Assembly: GCF_022347545.1 (NCBI RefSeq)
Contig: NZ_JAKREW010000006.1
Location: 140,145 to 204,144 of the forward strand
Reading direction: 5' to 3'
DNA: 64,000 nucleotides
DNA from: Terribium retamae
GTDB lineage: Bacteria > Pseudomonadota > Alphaproteobacteria > Rhizobiales > Rhizobiaceae
In this document: in pieces, positions 17,300 through 27,741 of the stretch
Numbering within the stretch: the first letter of the stretch is position 1
Layout: every line of letters begins with the position of its first letter
Notes under the pieces: generated by a model
What the model saw: the letters and a program-made list of their open reading frames with translations, nothing else
The model's database searches: none
What the model was told of the DNA's origin: nothing
Position numbers and translations under genes: made by a program

Positions 17300-18202
17300 T
17301 CATGCAGGAACTCCAGGAACCGAGCGGATCACCGTACCCCACGGATCGATATGGGTCGACGGCGTCGTGGTTTCCGACGAGCGCATCTCCACCCAGGACA
17401 GACCTGAACGGCCGGCGTCACGCTTGCCCGCACCAGCGCTCTGCCAAGTGTTGGCACCGATGTGGTGGTGATAGCCGCCAGACGACAGGAACACCGCCTG
17501 TGTGCCATACTTGGTGACCGTGTCGAAGCCAAATTCCTTATTCCACCAGGCCTCGGCCTGGTTGGGATCGCCTACCCGCAGATGAACATGGCCGACCACC
17601 GTGTTTTCAGGCGCGCCCTTCCAGCCGGCGTCGCCTGAAGGTACGGAGCCGATCACACCGGGAATATCCATGCGGACCGTCGCCATCTCGACGGTCGGGC
17701 CATTCCACTTCCATGTCTCGCGCGGACGATCGGCATAGATTTCGATGCCATTGCCCTCGGGATCGGTGAGATAGGCCGCCTCGGAGACCAGGTGGTCCGA
17801 AGCGCCTTCGACCGCGATCTTGTTTTCAATGGCGTGGTTGATCCAGCGGCCGAGATCGGCGCGGCTGGGCAGAAGAAAGGCCGTATGGAACAGTCCGGCG
17901 CTGCGCGGATCGTCCGGCTTGGCGGCCGGGTCGCGCTCGAGCACCAGAAGCGGGCGACTGGCCGCACCCAGCGTGATTGTCTCGCCGTCGCGGCTGAGTT
18001 CTTCCAGCCCGACTACTGCGCTGTAATATGCAGCAAGCTTGTCGGCATCACGAGCTTTCAACCCGACGCGGGCGACGCTGACCGGTGTGGTGGCGGCAAA
18101 AGGCAAAGTGCTCATTCTGGTCTCCGAGCGGGCCGCGCCAGTGATGGCTCCCAAAGCCAGCGCACCGGATGCGCCCATCATTGTACGTCGCGTCAGTCGC
18201 AA
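17300..18202 (-). CDS. VOC-family (catechol 2,3-dioxygenase-like) protein with Tat-type signal
   Basis: 300-residue protein with two vicinal-oxygen-chelate modules: ARVGLKARDADKLAAYYSAVVG (first) and GHVHLRVGDPNQAEAWWNK (second). Metal ligands are plausible in GHVHLRV and the GNGIEIYAD segment. If translation starts at TTG 18202, which has GGAG nine bases upstream, the N terminus is MRLTRRTMMGASGALALGAI, a convincing twin-arginine signal; such export is unusual for this family. ATG starts at 18181 or 18116 would give shortened or cytosolic forms. Probable operon with the acetyltransferase that follows. Confidence 0.75.
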   Translation of the reverse strand: MRLTRRTMMGASGALALGAITGAARSETRMSTLPFAATTPVSVARVGLKARDADKLAAYYSAVVGLEELSRDGETITLGAASRPLLVLERDPAAKPDDPRSAGLFHTAFLLPSRADLGRWINHAIENKIAVEGASDHLVSEAAYLTDPEGNGIEIYADRPRETWKWNGPTVEMATVRMDIPGVIGSVPSGDAGWKGAPENTVVGHVHLRVGDPNQAEAWWNKEFGFDTVTKYGTQAVFLSSGGYHHHIGANTWQSAGAGKRDAGRSGLSWVEMRSSETTTPSTHIDPWGTVIRSVPGVPA

Positions 18203-18361
18203 ATCCCAATTCTCCGAAGGCACGCGGCGGTAATTGTGCTGGCTAGCAAATGGAAGATTTCCATCGTTCACACAAGCTGGCAAAAATCGAACACGTCGTT
18301 CACATCTCGGCGACGATACCACACCATTGCACCCGGCGACGCCGCTCGCTACATCGGGGCC

Positions 18362-18910
18362 ATGAAAGTCAAGGACGCCGACATCCTCATCGTACCCGGC
18401 TACACCAATTCGGGGCCTGACCATTGGCAAAGCCGTTGGGAGGCGAAACTGTCGACAGCGCGCCGCGTCGAGCAGGCCGAGTGGTCGAAACCTGTACGTG
18501 AAGATTGGACGGCATGTGTGGCCGAGGCCGTCAACGAAGCAACCAAACCGGTCGTGCTGGTGGCGCATTCGCTCGGCGTTCCGACTGCGATCCAGGCACT
18601 GCCGCTGTGCAAGAAGCCGATTGCCGGCGGTTTCTTCGTGGCGCCACCGGACGTGGCCAATCCGAAGATCAAGCCGAAACACCTGATGACTTTCGGCCCC
18701 TACCCGCGCGACCCGTTGCCTTTCCCCTCAATGGTGATCGCCAGCCGCAACGACCCGTTCTGCGATTTCGAAATCGCAGAAGACCTGGCAGGCGCATGGG
18801 GTTCGCTGTTTATCGATGCCGGCGAGACCGGACATCTCAATTCCGAATCCGGCCACGGGCCGTGGCCGGAAGGTTCGATGACCTTCGCGCATTTCCTGTC
18901 GAGATTGTGA
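18362..18910 (+). CDS. RBBP9/YdeN-type serine hydrolase
   Basis: 182-residue alpha/beta hydrolase. ILIVPGYTNSGPDHWQSRWE at the start is the family signature, the nucleophile elbow is VAHSLG (Ser70), an aspartate lies in SRNDPFCDFE, and the histidine is in GETGHLNSESG. Natural substrates of this small cytosolic family are poorly known. The ATG at 18362 gives the family's usual length; the frame is open much further upstream but that part runs antisense to the VOC gene. Its stop codon opens a stop-rich repeat shared with the convergent aldolase gene. Confidence 0.85.
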   Translation: MKVKDADILIVPGYTNSGPDHWQSRWEAKLSTARRVEQAEWSKPVREDWTACVAEAVNEATKPVVLVAHSLGVPTAIQALPLCKKPIAGGFFVAPPDVANPKIKPKHLMTFGPYPRDPLPFPSMVIASRNDPFCDFEIAEDLAGAWGSLFIDAGETGHLNSESGHGPWPEGSMTFAHFLSRL

Positions 18911-18981
18911 GCGAATAGAGAGTAGCGAGTAGCAAATTGGTGGCTTACCCCTATTCGCTACTCGCTATTTCACTACTCACT
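18908..18981. repeat. Stop-codon-rich inverted repeat (GTGAGTAG type), copy 1
   Basis: Between two convergent genes. The left arm contains GCGAATAG and AGTAGCGAGTAG; the right arm contains CTATTCGCTACTCGCTATT and CACTACTCAC. The arms can pair as a hairpin, so it may terminate both genes. The stop codons of both flanking genes fall in the outer units of the repeat. The same unit occurs at 51199-51273. Confidence 0.65.
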
Positions 18982-19750
18982 GCCCAATCGACGCTTTCAC
19001 ACCCGCCAACAGCGTTTTGGCGCCCAGGCCAACCAATGCCTGTTCGGAGCCCATAGCGAGCAGCCGGTAGCCCATCTTGACCAGACGGCCACTGAGGCCA
19101 GTGTCCAGAACGTAGATAGCGGCATGCTTGCCTGCCTTACGGCTGCGTTCGGCGATCAGCGCAACGGTTTCCATCATGTCCTCGAGCGTCGAGTCCACGA
19201 CCGCGCCATTGCTCCAGGCAATCGAGAAATCCGAGGGGCCGACGAAGATGCCGTCGATGCCAGGGGTTTCCAGAATGCCATCCAATGCTGCGAGCGCCGC
19301 GCGCGTCTCGACCATCGCAAAAGCCAGCGTCCGCTGGTTGCTGTCCTTGAGCCAGTCGGCCTGCGTGCCCTGGCCATGGCGCGGAAAAGCATAGGTCGGG
19401 CCCCAGGAGCGCTCGCCAAGCGGTGGATATTTCATCGCTGCGGCAAAAGCTTTGGCGTCGGCCACCGAATTGACCATTGGCGCGATCACCGCCTCGGCGC
19501 CGAAATCCAGCGCGCGGCTGGCCATGTCAAAACGGCCGACCGGGATACGCACCAGCGCAGGCTTGCCGACGGACTGGATCGGCGCGATCGAGCGCAGCAC
19601 ACTGTCTTCGTTGTGGCCGCCATGCTGCATGTCGAGTGTCACCGCGTCGAAGCCCTGTCTGGCGACAATCTCGACAGTCAGCGCGTCCGGCACGCCAGAC
19701 CAGGCGGTGCACAGCGTTTCATCGGCTTCCAGGCGAGCTCTCAGGGACAT
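18977..19750 (-). CDS. HpcH/HpaI family aldolase
   Basis: 257-residue class II aldolase of the HpcH/HpaI/citrate-lyase-beta superfamily. It cleaves 2-keto-3-deoxy or 4-hydroxy-2-ketoacids to pyruvate and an aldehyde. Visible landmarks are FDAVTLDMQHGGHNED, VRIPVGR, an AEAVIAPMVNS metal-site strand, MVETRAALAALDGIL and GIFVGPSDFSIAWS. The GERSWGPTYA stretch resembles 4-hydroxy-2-oxovalerate or rhamnonate aldolases, but the exact substrate is open. The ATG at 19750 or one two codons upstream starts the protein. No catabolic partner genes are adjacent. Confidence 0.87.
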   Translation of the reverse strand: MSLRARLEADETLCTAWSGVPDALTVEIVARQGFDAVTLDMQHGGHNEDSVLRSIAPIQSVGKPALVRIPVGRFDMASRALDFGAEAVIAPMVNSVADAKAFAAAMKYPPLGERSWGPTYAFPRHGQGTQADWLKDSNQRTLAFAMVETRAALAALDGILETPGIDGIFVGPSDFSIAWSNGAVVDSTLEDMMETVALIAERSRKAGKHAAIYVLDTGLSGRLVKMGYRLLAMGSEQALVGLGAKTLLAGVKASIGQ

Positions 19751-19804
19751 CGGCAATTTCCTCTTGATTTGAATCCAGTTTCAACCGGAAATGACGGAAA
19801 AGGC

Positions 19805-19836
19805 AAAGAAAAACCGCCCGGAAAAACCGGGCGGTC
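19805..19836 (-). terminator. Rho-independent terminator after the DUF1476 gene
   Basis: Read on the minus strand: stem CCGCCCGG, five-base loop, stem CCGGGCGG, then five T residues. It lies about 37 bases past the DUF1476 stop and before the aldolase gene on the same strand, so it separates the two transcripts. Confidence 0.85.
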
Positions 19837-19872
19837 CATTAGTCCAGCTATGCCGGTCTCGTTGTCCGGCGA

Positions 19873-20193
19873 TCAGCTGTTCTTGATCTGCTCGATGGCC
19901 TCCGCCATCAACTCGTCCATGGTGCGCCGGATCTGATGATCGGACTGGTCGATGCCAGCGGCATCGAAATCCTTACGGATCTTGCGAAACACGTCGTGGT
20001 CGCCAGCCTCCTCGATGTCGGAAACCACGACTTCCTTGGCATAGGCTTCGGCATCGGCACCGGTCTTGCCCAGCTTTTCGGCCGCCCACAGGCCGAGCGC
20101 CTTGTTGCGGCGCGCATTCGCCTTGAAACGCAGTTCCTCGTCGAAGACGAACTTGCGCTCGAAGCCCTCTTCGCGGTCCTTCATGCTGCTCAT
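19873..20193 (-). CDS. DUF1476 protein, F1-ATPase zeta inhibitor-like
   Basis: 106-residue small helical protein. MKDREEGFERKFVFDEELRF followed by KANARRNKALGLWAAEKLG is the DUF1476 signature. In Paracoccus and other alphaproteobacteria this family is the zeta subunit that inhibits the F1Fo-ATP synthase by inserting its N-terminal helix. GGAGG lies seven bases before the ATG at 20193, which decides the start over an upstream one at 20280. It diverges from purC, an arrangement common in Rhizobiales. Confidence 0.9.
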   Translation of the reverse strand: MSSMKDREEGFERKFVFDEELRFKANARRNKALGLWAAEKLGKTGADAEAYAKEVVVSDIEEAGDHDVFRKIRKDFDAAGIDQSDHQIRRTMDELMAEAIEQIKNS

Positions 20194-20476
20194 CGCAAAT
20201 CCTCCGGTGGAACCGATTCGGTTGGTGGTCGATATATCCCTATCGGGATTTCTCAAACCAAATGGCTGGCGCGCGGTCAATATGCGATCTTGCCCGATGC
20301 TCGCTTGTTGCGTTGCGGCATTTCAGCCCGGAAAGCAGTGATTCAACCGATTTGCCGATTGAGCGATGTCCGCGATTGCGGTAGAGACCGCGATTGAGAC
20401 CATAGACGCGCCAATGTGCCGCGAAAGAAAGGGACCGGTCGTTGCTACCTGCCCTTCCAACCAGAGAAAAAATCAA

Positions 20477-21268
20477 ATGAAGTCACGCCGCCGCATTTAT
20501 GAAGGCAAGGCCAAGATCCTTTATGAGGGACCCGAGCCCGGAACGCTGATCCAGTTCTTCAAGGATGATGCGACCGCGTTCAACAAGAAGAAGCACGAAG
20601 TGGTCGACGGCAAGGGCGTGCTCAACAACCGCATTTCCGAGCACATCTTCAACCATCTCAACCGCATGGGTATTCCGACCCACTTCATCCGCCGGCTCAA
20701 CATGCGCGAGCAGTTGATCAAGGAAGTCGAGATCATTCCGCTGGAAGTGGTGGTGCGCAACGTTGCCGCCGGCTCGCTGTCCAAGCGGCTCGGCATCGAG
20801 GAAGGCACCGTGCTTCCGCGCTCGATCATCGAGTTCTACTACAAGGCCGACGCGCTCGACGATCCGATGGTGTCCGAAGAGCACATCACAGCCTTCGGCT
20901 GGGCAAGCCCGCAGGAAATCGACGACATCATGGCACTCGCCATCCGCGTCAACGATTTCCTCTCCGGCCTGTTCCTCGGCGTCGGCATCCAGCTTGTCGA
21001 TTTCAAGATCGAATGCGGCCGGCTGTTCGAAGGCGATATGATGCGCATCGTCGTGGCCGACGAGATCTCACCCGACTCCTGCCGCTTGTGGGACGTCGCC
21101 ACCCAGGACAAGCTAGACAAGGACCGTTTCCGCCGGGATATGGGCGGGCTGGTCGAAGCCTACCAGGAAGTGGCGCGCCGCCTCGGCATCATGAACGAGA
21201 ACGAACCGATGCGCCCGACCGGGCCTGTCCTGGTCGCTTCCAGCGGCCCCAAGGACACCAAGCACTGA
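20477..21268 (+). CDS. purC: Phosphoribosylaminoimidazole-succinocarboxamide synthase
   Basis: 263-residue SAICAR synthetase, which joins aspartate to CAIR with ATP. The opening [19 protein letters not shown] is the ATP-binding glycine region; [21 protein letters not shown] and [14 protein letters not shown] are the two PROSITE-like signatures. The acidic [12 protein letters not shown] binds metal-ATP. A short hydrophilic C-terminal tail is typical of rhizobial forms. First gene of a purC-purS-(unknown)-purQ plus-strand group. Confidence 0.96.
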   Translation: MKSRRRIYEGKAKILYEGPEPGTLIQFFKDDATAFNKKKHEVVDGKGVLNNRISEHIFNHLNRMGIPTHFIRRLNMREQLIKEVEIIPLEVVVRNVAAGSLSKRLGIEEGTVLPRSIIEFYYKADALDDPMVSEEHITAFGWASPQEIDDIMALAIRVNDFLSGLFLGVGIQLVDFKIECGRLFEGDMMRIVVADEISPDSCRLWDVATQDKLDKDRFRRDMGGLVEAYQEVARRLGIMNENEPMRPTGPVLVASSGPKDTKH

Positions 21269-21366
21269 GATGAACACCGCGCCGGCTTCCATCGGGGTCG
21301 GTGCATCTGGTTTCCGGAAAACAGTTTTCCACGAGCCGACAACGATCGAAATGAGGATTGCATAGC

Positions 21367-21609
21367 GTGATTAAGGCCCGCGTCACCGTAACCCTGAAAA
21401 ATGGTGTGCTCGACCCGCAGGGCAAGGCGATCGAACATGCGCTCGGCGGCCTCGGCTTCGGCGGCGTCGGCCAGGTGCGCCAGGGCAAGGTATTCGACAT
21501 CGAACTCGACAGCACCGACAAGGCTCAAGCCGAGATCGACCTGAAGGCCATGTGTGACAAGCTGTTGGCGAACACGGTGATCGAGAACTATTCGGTGAGC
21601 TTCGTCTAG
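21367..21609 (+). CDS. purS: FGAM synthase subunit PurS
   Basis: 80-residue PurS, the small structural subunit of the three-part formylglycinamidine ribonucleotide synthase (PurS-PurQ-PurL). Matches: IKARVTVTLKNGVLDPQGKA, ALGGLGFGGVGQVRQGKVFD and a C-terminal LLANTVIENYSV. The start is GTG with GAGG about ten bases upstream. Size and sequence are typical. The short PurL encoded at 25.5 kb needs this subunit. Confidence 0.95.
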   Translation: MIKARVTVTLKNGVLDPQGKAIEHALGGLGFGGVGQVRQGKVFDIELDSTDKAQAEIDLKAMCDKLLANTVIENYSVSFV

Positions 21610-21612
21610 CCG

Positions 21613-22146
21613 ATGGCAAGGGTGATGAGCAAAAGTATGCTGAAGCTCATTGCGGCATTGCTCCTCACCTCGATGTCGCTGGGAGGTCCGGCCGTTGCGC
21701 TGCAGCTTACCGACCTAAGTAAGGTCGATACCAAAGCGCTTGCCGGCAAATGGTCCGCAAAACCCGAGGGCAGCAATCGGCTCGTCCTGTCCTGCGGCGA
21801 CTGCAGGGGCTTGACGGCAATCGATGTCCAGCTTTCGAAAGCGCCGGCTGGGATGGAGGATCGGGTTCGCGCAGGCAAGACCACAGCGCAGACGATGCTC
21901 GATATCTGTAGGAAAAATGCCGCCAAAAGCGGCACTGAATGCTACGGCTTGAAAAAATCGAACCTTAAAAGCGCAGTCGGTTTTGTCAGCGACGTAAAGA
22001 TCTCCGACAATATCTACGCCAATACCTATACGCTCTATCAGGATGACCAGCTCCTGCTTATGCGCTGTATCGCCGGCAGCCGTGCCGAGGCCAAGCGCAT
22101 CGGCGCCCTCGCCTTCCAGAAAATTGCTCCACAGATTGTGCGATAG
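21613..22146 (+). CDS. Secreted hypothetical protein between purS and purQ
   Basis: 177-residue protein with a signal peptide (MLKLIAALLLTSMSLGG core, cleavage near AVA). The mature part holds four cysteines in a pattern of CGDC, then single Cys residues, and another in MRCIAG, suggesting disulfides in the periplasm. I do not recognise the family. It starts three bases after purS and ends three bases before purQ, so it is certainly cotranscribed with two subunits of a cytosolic purine enzyme, which is odd for an exported protein. Starts at codon 1 or 5 are both possible. Confidence 0.75.
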   Translation: MARVMSKSMLKLIAALLLTSMSLGGPAVALQLTDLSKVDTKALAGKWSAKPEGSNRLVLSCGDCRGLTAIDVQLSKAPAGMEDRVRAGKTTAQTMLDICRKNAAKSGTECYGLKKSNLKSAVGFVSDVKISDNIYANTYTLYQDDQLLLMRCIAGSRAEAKRIGALAFQKIAPQIVR

Positions 22147-22149
22147 ACA

Positions 22150-22818
22150 ATGAAAACAGCCGTCGTCCTCCTCCCCGGCCTCAATCGCGACCGCGACATG
22201 ATCGCGGCGCTGACCAAGATCTCCGGCACTGCGCCGGCAACCGTCTGGCAGACCGACACTGAAATCCCAGATGTCGACCTGATCGCCATTCCGGGCGGCT
22301 TTTCCTTCGGCGACTACCTGCGCTGCGGGGCGATTGCGGCGCGTTCGCCGGTGATGCGGGCTGTGGCCGAGAAGGCCGCAAAGGGTGTCATGGTCGTTGG
22401 CGTCTGCAACGGCTTCCAGATCCTGGTCGAGGCCGGCCTTTTGCCCGGCGCTCTGATGCGCAATGCCTCGCTGAAATTCGTCTGCCGCGAGGTGAAGCTG
22501 CAGGTCGCCAATGCCAACACGGCCTTTACCCGCGGCTATCAGCCGAACCAGATCATTCGCTGCCCCGTCGCGCATCATGACGGCAATTATTTCGCTGACG
22601 CCGACACGCTAGCGCGTATCGAAGGCGAAGGCCGCGTCGTGTTCCGTTACGCGGAAGGCACCAATCCGAACGGCTCGATCAACGACATCGCCGGCATCAT
22701 CAACGACAAGGGCAATGTGCTCGGCCTGATGCCGCATCCCGAGAATCTGATCGAAGCGGCACATGGCGGCAATGATGGCCGAGCCCTCTTCGAAGGCGCG
22801 CTGGGCGTCGCGGCCTGA
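22150..22818 (+). CDS. purQ: FGAM synthase glutaminase subunit
   Basis: 222-residue class I glutamine amidotransferase that feeds ammonia to PurL. The catalytic Cys86 lies in [16 protein letters not shown], and the His-Glu pair lies in [11 protein letters not shown] near the C terminus. [15 protein letters not shown] is the oxyanion-strand region typical of PurQ. Full length. Three bases separate it from the secreted hypothetical gene; purL is 2.7 kb further on in a separate transcript behind a MocR gene. Confidence 0.97.
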   Translation: MKTAVVLLPGLNRDRDMIAALTKISGTAPATVWQTDTEIPDVDLIAIPGGFSFGDYLRCGAIAARSPVMRAVAEKAAKGVMVVGVCNGFQILVEAGLLPGALMRNASLKFVCREVKLQVANANTAFTRGYQPNQIIRCPVAHHDGNYFADADTLARIEGEGRVVFRYAEGTNPNGSINDIAGIINDKGNVLGLMPHPENLIEAAHGGNDGRALFEGALGVAA

Positions 22819-22873
22819 GTTGGTGATCTCTTCTTCCGACAAAACTTCATCTCGACTTGGGAAAGCCGAAACG

Positions 22874-23293
22874 ATGAATGCAGCAAAAATGGCCATCCGC
22901 TTCGGTTTGGTTGCCCTGGCAGGCCTCGCACTGGTGGGCTGCCAGTCGAAGTCTTATAATTCCGCCCCCACTGGCGGCGGCAAAAGCGCTTCGCTACGGG
23001 CCATGGAGCAGGTTGCGATTGCAGCGCACAAATGCTGGATCGCGTCTAAGGACCCCGCCTTCAAATCCTATCAGATGGCCAACGAGCTCAACAATTTCGG
23101 CGGCACCCCCCGCTTCCTGCTGGTGCCGGCGAAACATTATGGCGGCAAGCCGCTGCTGGTGGTGCAGGCGCGCGGCAACTCCAATCGCGTCGAGGTGTTC
23201 GGCCCGCTGATGGGCGAGTCACTTGGTGGTCGCATCGGTTCCGACATCGCGCGCTGGCAGACCGGCAGCAGCGATTGCGGTGCCAAGGCCTGA
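22874..23293 (+). CDS. Small lipoprotein, unknown
   Basis: 139-residue protein with a lipoprotein signal: MAIRFGLVALAGLALVGCQS with the lipobox LVGC, so probably anchored in the outer or inner membrane facing the periplasm. The mature domain (about residues 35-139) has MEQVAIAAHKCWIASKDPAF and a GTPRFLLVPAKHYGGKP strand pattern; I do not recognise a family. The start at 22874 was taken because it gives a complete signal; a codon five residues later is also possible. It follows purQ by 55 bases on the same strand. Confidence 0.7.
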   Translation: MNAAKMAIRFGLVALAGLALVGCQSKSYNSAPTGGGKSASLRAMEQVAIAAHKCWIASKDPAFKSYQMANELNNFGGTPRFLLVPAKHYGGKPLLVVQARGNSNRVEVFGPLMGESLGGRIGSDIARWQTGSSDCGAKA

Positions 23294-23355
23294 CCTGCGC
23301 AGCGCGTACCAGGATTTCGATCGCGCGAGTTCCGGCACAGCCGCTCCGGCTGTCT

Positions 23356-23553
23356 TCATTTCACCCTTTTACGCCGAGGCATGCCGAGTTCGGCAAGCTC
23401 CTCCTCACCGAGCTCCATCAGCCCTCGGCGCGTAAGCTGATGCTGCGGGAGCGCGTTCCAGCCGCGCGCCAGCCTTTCGATCAACCTTGCGAGAGGCGCC
23501 CGCGCCGGATCGGTGGAATGTATGGGCGCAGGGTATCTTTTCTTCCGTTCCAT
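23356..23553 (-). CDS. Small DUF1127-like protein
   Basis: 65-residue basic protein ending LERLARGWNALPQHQL-like helix and LMELGEEELAELGMPRRKR. The second helix follows the DUF1127 pattern (leucine, E/D-x-x-L-x-x-hydrophobic-G), so I assign it tentatively. The frame could start at a TTG that overlaps the upstream gene's stop (23586); the ATG at 23553 has AAGG about nine bases before it. It directly follows the second DUF1127 gene. Confidence 0.55.
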   Translation of the reverse strand: MERKKRYPAPIHSTDPARAPLARLIERLARGWNALPQHQLTRRGLMELGEEELAELGMPRRKRVK

Positions 23554-23582
23554 CGTACTTGCCTTCAAGTGGAACCGGCTGC

Positions 23583-23837
23583 TCAATCGAAGAAGGAACG
23601 CGTTCCTTCACGATAGGCGTCGGAACGAGTGACCCCGATGTCTTTCAGCTGCTCGTCGGTCATTTCGAGCAGCGCCAAGCGGCTGCGGCGGCGCTCCAGT
23701 GCCTGGCCAAGCCAGGTTGTGGACGAAGTCATCATCACCGTCACGCGACGGCAGAAACCCGAGAAGCCCGACAGCCGCTCTCCATGGAGGACCGAAGACG
23801 ATTGTCTCCTGGAAATTGTCTCTATTGCACTCGCCAT
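23583..23837 (-). CDS. DUF1127 family protein
   Basis: 84-residue protein with a clear C-terminal DUF1127 domain: RRRSRLALLEMTDEQLKDIGVTRSDAYRE. These small basic proteins are widespread in alphaproteobacteria; some act in carbon and phosphate-related regulation and RNA turnover, but this one's role is unknown. The N-terminal ~45 residues vary between family members. The gene diverges from the MocR regulator across a 90-base region holding a strong inverted repeat, so it may be a target of that regulator. Confidence 0.75.
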   Translation of the reverse strand: MASAIETISRRQSSSVLHGERLSGFSGFCRRVTVMMTSSTTWLGQALERRRSRLALLEMTDEQLKDIGVTRSDAYREGTRSFFD

Positions 23838-23885
23838 AGCAGCACCATTGTCACAATCGCCGCGACAACCGCGGTGCAATGCATA

Positions 23886-23909
23886 TGTATTGACTCTGAA
23901 ATCGATACA
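23886..23909. promoter_or_regulatory. Probable MocR operator in the DUF1127/mocR intergenic region
   Basis: TGTATTGA, eight bases, TCGATACA: eight-base arms with one mismatch. It overlaps the TTGACT hexamer (23890-23895) of a likely plus-strand promoter. A second perfect repeat, TTGTCA-CCA-TGACAA (23920-23934), spans the mocR start codon. Placement in a divergent region beside a GntR-type regulator supports an operator. Confidence 0.55.
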
Positions 23910-23918
23910 ATATACTAA
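23890..23918 (+). promoter_or_regulatory. Candidate sigma70 promoter of the mocR gene
   Basis: TTGACT at 23890-23895 and TACTAA at 23913-23918 with a 17-base spacer, or TATACT at 23911-23916 with 15. The ATG is only ten bases past the second hexamer, so the leader would be very short or absent. Confidence 0.45.
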
Positions 23919-23927
23919 ATTGTCACC

Positions 23928-25346
23928 ATGACAAATTGGCTACCAGACCTTTCATCCGGCGCAGGCCCGCTCTACCAGCGCCTCGCCGACCGCATCGAAG
24001 CCGATATCGACCGCGGTGTGCTGGCAGCGGGAACAAAATTGCCGCCACAGCGCGATCTCGCCTACGACATCGGCGCCACAGTGGGCACGATCGGCCGTGC
24101 CTATCAGCTGCTGCGCGAGCGCGGCCTGGTCAGCGGCGAGGTCGGACGCGGCACATACGTGCTCAGACGGCATTCGGACGACTCACAGCAGGATGGCCCG
24201 GCCCTGCCCTCTCATCCGGAAGGGACGCGCCTTGCAGTCGCACCGCCCGGGAAGCTGCGCCTCGACAGCACGGCAGCGCCCGACACCGGCCAAGGCGGCA
24301 TCATCACCGAGCTCTTGGCGCAAATCACGCGCGACCACGCCTATGAAATCGCTAGCTATACGCGCGACTTCCCTCAGCGCTGGATGGATGCCGGCAGCCT
24401 CTGGCTTGCCCGAAACGGCTTCCGTCCTGCCCCTGACAGCATCGTGCCGACACTCGGCACGCATGCGGCGGTGATGGCCGCAATTGCAGCCTTGACCGCA
24501 CCCGGCGACTACATTGCCTTCGAACACCTTACCTATTCGCAGGTCTCGCGCAGCGCGGGGCTGGTCGGGCGACGTATCGCGCTGGTTGGGTCAGATGCCG
24601 AGGGCATCGATCCCGAGGATTTCGAGCGCGTCTGCGCCCAGAAACATCCCAGGATGGTGTTCCTGATGCCGACGGTGCAGAATCCGACGCTGGCAACGAT
24701 CGATGTCGGTCGCCGTCGCGACATCGCCCTGATCGCGCGCGAATACAATGTGCTGCTGGTCGAGGACGATCTCTATGGCGGCCTTACCGAAGACAAGACG
24801 CCGCTGCTTGCCGAATTCGCACCGGAGCGCACCATCGTTGCCAGCGGTCTGTCCAAATCGGTGTCGGCAGGCGTGCGCGGCGGTTGGCTCTCGTGCCCGC
24901 CAGCCTACCGGCACCGCATTCAGGTGGCGCACAAGATGCTGACCGGCGGCATGCCCTTCCTGCTCGCCGAAGTCGGCTCCAGGCTGGTGCTGTCCGGCAA
25001 GGCGCATGAAATTCGCCGTGACAGCATCGCTGAGATCAATGCCCGCATCGCCATCGTGCGCGAGAAGCTCGCCGGCTTTGCCTTCCAAGCCCGGGACAAC
25101 GTGCCCTTCGTCTGGCTCACTTTGCCGGACCCGTGGCTTTCCGGCACCTTCAAAAATGCATCCTACGAGAACGGCGTGCTGCTCGACGATGAGGACGAGT
25201 TCAAGGCCGGCCGATCCGAACAGGTGTTCCATGCCGTACGCTTCGGCATCTCAGCGCCAAGCCAGCGTGCCGATGTGGCGCGCGGCGTAGAGATCATCCG
25301 CAGGCTGCTGGAAGAAGGTCGCGCCGGTTACGATTCCTTCGGCTGA
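23928..25346 (+). CDS. MocR-family regulator (GntR HTH fused to aminotransferase fold)
   Basis: 472-residue protein. The N-terminal winged helix (about 12-80) includes LYQRLADRIEADIDRGVLAAG and TKLPPQRDLAYDIGATVGTI. A linker leads to a fold-type I aminotransferase-like domain from about residue 110, with the PLP lysine in VASGLSKSVSAG (Lys310) and LLVEDDLYGGL holding the pyridine aspartate. Such proteins sense PLP or amino compounds and control one or a few neighbouring genes. Autoregulation is suggested by the inverted repeats at its promoter. The target is probably itself and/or the divergent DUF1127 pair. Confidence 0.9.
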   Translation: MTNWLPDLSSGAGPLYQRLADRIEADIDRGVLAAGTKLPPQRDLAYDIGATVGTIGRAYQLLRERGLVSGEVGRGTYVLRRHSDDSQQDGPALPSHPEGTRLAVAPPGKLRLDSTAAPDTGQGGIITELLAQITRDHAYEIASYTRDFPQRWMDAGSLWLARNGFRPAPDSIVPTLGTHAAVMAAIAALTAPGDYIAFEHLTYSQVSRSAGLVGRRIALVGSDAEGIDPEDFERVCAQKHPRMVFLMPTVQNPTLATIDVGRRRDIALIAREYNVLLVEDDLYGGLTEDKTPLLAEFAPERTIVASGLSKSVSAGVRGGWLSCPPAYRHRIQVAHKMLTGGMPFLLAEVGSRLVLSGKAHEIRRDSIAEINARIAIVREKLAGFAFQARDNVPFVWLTLPDPWLSGTFKNASYENGVLLDDEDEFKAGRSEQVFHAVRFGISAPSQRADVARGVEIIRRLLEEGRAGYDSFG

Positions 25347-25498
25347 GCCGCTCAAAAACGCTTCGCACAGGTCGCTCGGCATAGGTTTCAACCAAACTGC
25401 CTGTGGCATGCGGCCATTTTTCTGAAATCGGCAGTGTCGCAGCGCCGACTGTTCGGCTATAGGGGCCCCAACACGCTCTCGGAGTTGCCTGCAGCACC

Positions 25499-27724
<2,226 letters not shown>

Positions 27725-27741
27725 AGAAAAAGGAACGTCCC

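Noticed and set aside
17300..18682. A 460-codon version of the VOC protein starting at 18682
   Set aside because: The added N-terminal part runs antisense through the RBBP9-like hydrolase gene and has no similarity; the TTG start at 18202 with its GGAG is better.
18908..18981. Possible CRISPR array in the GTGAGTAG repeats
   Set aside because: Units are short, imperfect, inverted and without regular spacers, and no cas genes are present.
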